Positions 5,344 to 7,469 of a stretch of 7,469 nt of DNA are shown here, one piece after another; the first letter of the stretch is position 1, and every line of letters starts with the position of its first letter. This DNA is from Fidelibacterota bacterium (GTDB taxonomy: Bacteria; Fidelibacterota; Fidelibacteria; Fidelibacterales; Fidelibacteraceae), in the NCBI GenBank assembly GCA_016937825.1, contig JAFGVT010000085.1, forward strand, positions 1-7,469. The letters are read 5' to 3'. The notes under the pieces were generated by a model. The model was given only the letters and a program-made list of their open reading frames with translations, made no database searches and had not been told where the DNA came from. The position numbers were made by a program, and so were the translations under genes.

Positions 5344-7469
5344 CAGAATGAGAACTCCACGCCGAAGGTCGGCAAGATCGGGAACATCGTGACCGGACGC
5401 CGGTAGATCGTTGACGTATTGGTTTCGGGATCGAATTCGGCATCATAATTTTCATAGAGATAGAAGAACACGTTCGCGTGATTGGTCACGTTCATGACAT
5501 GAAAATAATAGGTGGCCGTCTGCCCGAAGATCTTTCCCCGCCGGTTGATGCCGATATCCCAGCGAAAATAAGGCGGGTACCGTTCCCCGTTACGTTCTCC
5601 GTAGATCTCCATGCGGTCGATCCACCCGTTGATCGGATCGGTGTAATGGAAATTACCGTAGATCTGCGAATAGGGATTTCCCGTGCTCCAGGTCAGGGCC
5701 GAACTGAAGAACCAGCGTTTGTCAATGTCGTACTGCGCCACCACGTTCAGGTTGTGCGTGCGGTCGTACTTGGTCGGATACCAGCCGGCCGCCTCGCTTT
5801 CGCGTTTCATGGTGCGGCTGAAGGAATAGCCGATCCATCCCGTCAGATCGCCTGTCGTTTTCTTCGCCAGGAACTCGATCCCGTAGGAATACCCTTCCGC
5901 CTCAATGAAGGAGATCAGGCTTGCCCCTCCGATATCTTCGTCCATGGTCAGCAGGTGATCGTATTTTTTATAATACCCTTCCAGCGTGAACTGGATCATG
6001 TTATGCCAGTACTCCACGCCCGCGTTGTAATAGGTGCCCTTGCTGGGTTCCTGGTCGTGCTGGGTCGGGAACCACAGGTCGATAAAGCGGACCATTTCGT
6101 TCTCAAAATTCGCGGTCTGCAGGAACTGATGCACCGTACCCGCCGCCAGGGTGACGGCAAGCTGGTCCGTGATCAGGTATTTTCCCTTGATCCGGTAATC
6201 CGGATACCATGACTTCGTGTTGGCATAGCGGGTCAGGCGAATGCCGGGCTCAAAGATGAACAGGGGTGAGGGCCGGTATTTGTTCTGGATGTAAACGCCC
6301 CATTCCCTTGACTGATTGACGCTGTCCAGAAGGGTAAGGACATTCAGTTTGGCACCCAGGCTGAAATCGATATCCTTGTTGAATGCGCCGAAATAGAGCG
6401 TGTTCTTTTTGTTGACCAGCCAGGTCATGTCCACGCCTTCGGACCAGTCGGAAATATAATCAAAGATCTTCAGGCTCTGGTTGTTCTTCACGTCCACGGA
6501 ATCGTCTTCATCGTAATATTCGTTTTTGATCAGGAAATCGATGTCGAACTTGAAGCGGCTGCGCGCCACAAAGAATTTTGCAATGAGGTCCGGGCGGATC
6601 AGCCAGCGGTGCTTCAGGCTGGTGGTGTTGTTGCCCCAGGTCCAGTCGAATCCGTAATATTCAAGTTCGTAACCGGGAGAACCGGGGGTTCCCTCCTTGA
6701 ATTCCTGCTTGTACCACAGGACGTCGTTGCCGTAAAAACCGCTCAGGGTGGTGCGGTGCTTGTCGTTGATATCCACGTTCAGCTTTGCCTGCATGTCATA
6801 GAAATAGTAGGGGAAGCTGAAATCCAGGGGATACTCCGAGATCATGTTGTAGACCCCGCGCGCGGCTTCCCATATGGCATCAAAATAGGTTCGGCGGGCT
6901 GAGATCATAAAGGACCCGCGCGGAACAGGGCCTTCGAAAAGCAGCTTGGTCGAGAGGAGAGAAACGTTTCCGCTGCCGTGGAATTCCCGGGTATTGCCTT
7001 CGCGGTTCTTGATGTCCAGGACCGAACTCATGCGGCCGCCGTATTCTGCGGAGAATCCTCCCGCAATAAACTCGGCCTCCTTGATCGCGTCGGTATTGAA
7101 GGTGGAAAAGATCCCGCCGAAATGGTAGGGATTGTAAACGGTGATCCCGTCCAGCAGGATCAGGTTCTGATCCGGCGATCCGCCGCGCACATAGAGGGCG
7201 CTGGAGAAATCATTTCCGGTGCTCACGCTCGGCAGCATCTGCAGCGCGCGGAACAGGTCTGCCTCGACCAGAACGGGCACGGTGCGCAGCTGCGCCTGGT
7301 CCAGCGTAATGCTGCTGATCTTGATGTCCTGCTTGAATTTTTCACGTTCGGCCGTCACAATGACCTCTTCCATCTGGATCTCTTCCGAGCTCATCTCGAA
7401 ATGCACTTTCACGCGTGCGGAAGACGCCACGTTGATCAGCTGTTTTTCAACTTTATATCCGATGACCGA
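5343..7469 (-). CDS. TonB-dependent outer-membrane receptor, carboxypeptidase-regulatory-like type (5' end outside window)
   Basis: Energy-coupled outer-membrane transporter that imports a ligand using the TonB-ExbBD system; the ligand is not predictable. The reading frame is open to the right edge, giving 708 residues without a real start. The first visible residues, SVIGYKVEKQLINVASSARVKV, look like the last strands of a carboxypeptidase-regulatory-like domain. EEIQMEEVIVTAEREK (around 7385-7340) is the typical linker to the plug. The plug domain lies at about 7325-7010, with YVRGG (7193-7179), LILLDGITVYNPYHFGG and AEYGGRMSSVLDI. The rest is alternating aromatic-rich strands of a 22-strand barrel, ending FGVEFSF with the terminal Phe expected for outer-membrane assembly. 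The GTG at 7430-7428 would cut through the first domain and is not the likely start. It is followed with a one-base overlap by the lipoprotein gene, so the two are probably co-translated. Confidence 0.95.
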   Translation of the reverse strand, partial: SVIGYKVEKQLINVASSARVKVHFEMSSEEIQMEEVIVTAEREKFKQDIKISSITLDQAQLRTVPVLVEADLFRALQMLPSVSTGNDFSSALYVRGGSPDQNLILLDGITVYNPYHFGGIFSTFNTDAIKEAEFIAGGFSAEYGGRMSSVLDIKNREGNTREFHGSGNVSLLSTKLLFEGPVPRGSFMISARRTYFDAIWEAARGVYNMISEYPLDFSFPYYFYDMQAKLNVDINDKHRTTLSGFYGNDVLWYKQEFKEGTPGSPGYELEYYGFDWTWGNNTTSLKHRWLIRPDLIAKFFVARSRFKFDIDFLIKNEYYDEDDSVDVKNNQSLKIFDYISDWSEGVDMTWLVNKKNTLYFGAFNKDIDFSLGAKLNVLTLLDSVNQSREWGVYIQNKYRPSPLFIFEPGIRLTRYANTKSWYPDYRIKGKYLITDQLAVTLAAGTVHQFLQTANFENEMVRFIDLWFPTQHDQEPSKGTYYNAGVEYWHNMIQFTLEGYYKKYDHLLTMDEDIGGASLISFIEAEGYSYGIEFLAKKTTGDLTGWIGYSFSRTMKRESEAAGWYPTKYDRTHNLNVVAQYDIDKRWFFSSALTWSTGNPYSQIYGNFHYTDPINGWIDRMEIYGERNGERYPPYFRWDIGINRRGKIFGQTATYYFHVMNVTNHANVFFYLYENYDAEFDPETNTSTIYRRPVTMFPILPTFGVEFSF

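Noticed and set aside
5478..6212. 244-codon plus-strand frame opposite the receptor
   Set aside because: Antisense shadow of the receptor barrel; translation shows no domain or plausible start context.

Overview
The window looks like a chromosomal piece from a Gram-negative bacterium of the FCB (Fibrobacterota-Chlorobiota-Bacteroidota) assemblage. Three things point there: a C-terminal secretion/sorting domain with the NYPNPFN motif (type IX secretion, T9SS), a TonB-dependent receptor with a carboxypeptidase-regulatory-like N-terminus, and a DUF4249-like lipoprotein directly behind it. The NYPNPFN spelling and the short ATCCTGTCAAA-type repeats suggest a deep FCB lineage (Ignavibacteria, Marinimicrobia, Calditrichota or KSB1-like) rather than a classical Bacteroides. 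That placement is inference; no rRNA or other strong taxonomic marker is present.

Layout: bases 1-89 hold a small degenerate direct-repeat cluster, which probably continues past the left edge. A short leader leads into dnaG (150-1952, +), a complete DNA primase with intact zinc-binding and TOPRIM motifs. Its stop overlaps by 4 bases (ATGA) the start of a 749-residue secreted GH18-family glycoside hydrolase (1949-4198, +). That protein carries a signal peptide, a catalytic barrel, a carbohydrate-binding-like beta domain, a carboxypeptidase-regulatory-like domain and a T9SS C-terminal domain. A 197-base convergent intergenic region (4199-4395) has two inverted repeats but no convincing intrinsic terminator. 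The right half is on the minus strand: a TonB-dependent outer-membrane receptor (7469-5343, its 5' end beyond the window) whose TGATG stop/start overlaps a DUF4249-like lipoprotein gene (5343-4396).

The primase is housekeeping. The hydrolase and the receptor/lipoprotein pair are both envelope or secreted functions that fit a lifestyle of degrading and importing external polymers, but nothing here shows that they share a substrate. I see no mobile element, CRISPR array, defence locus, tRNA or rRNA. The most notable points are the unusual coupling of dnaG to a secreted GH18 gene, two substitutions in conserved GH18 active-site positions, and the repeat cluster in front of dnaG. I found no convincing new multi-gene system.
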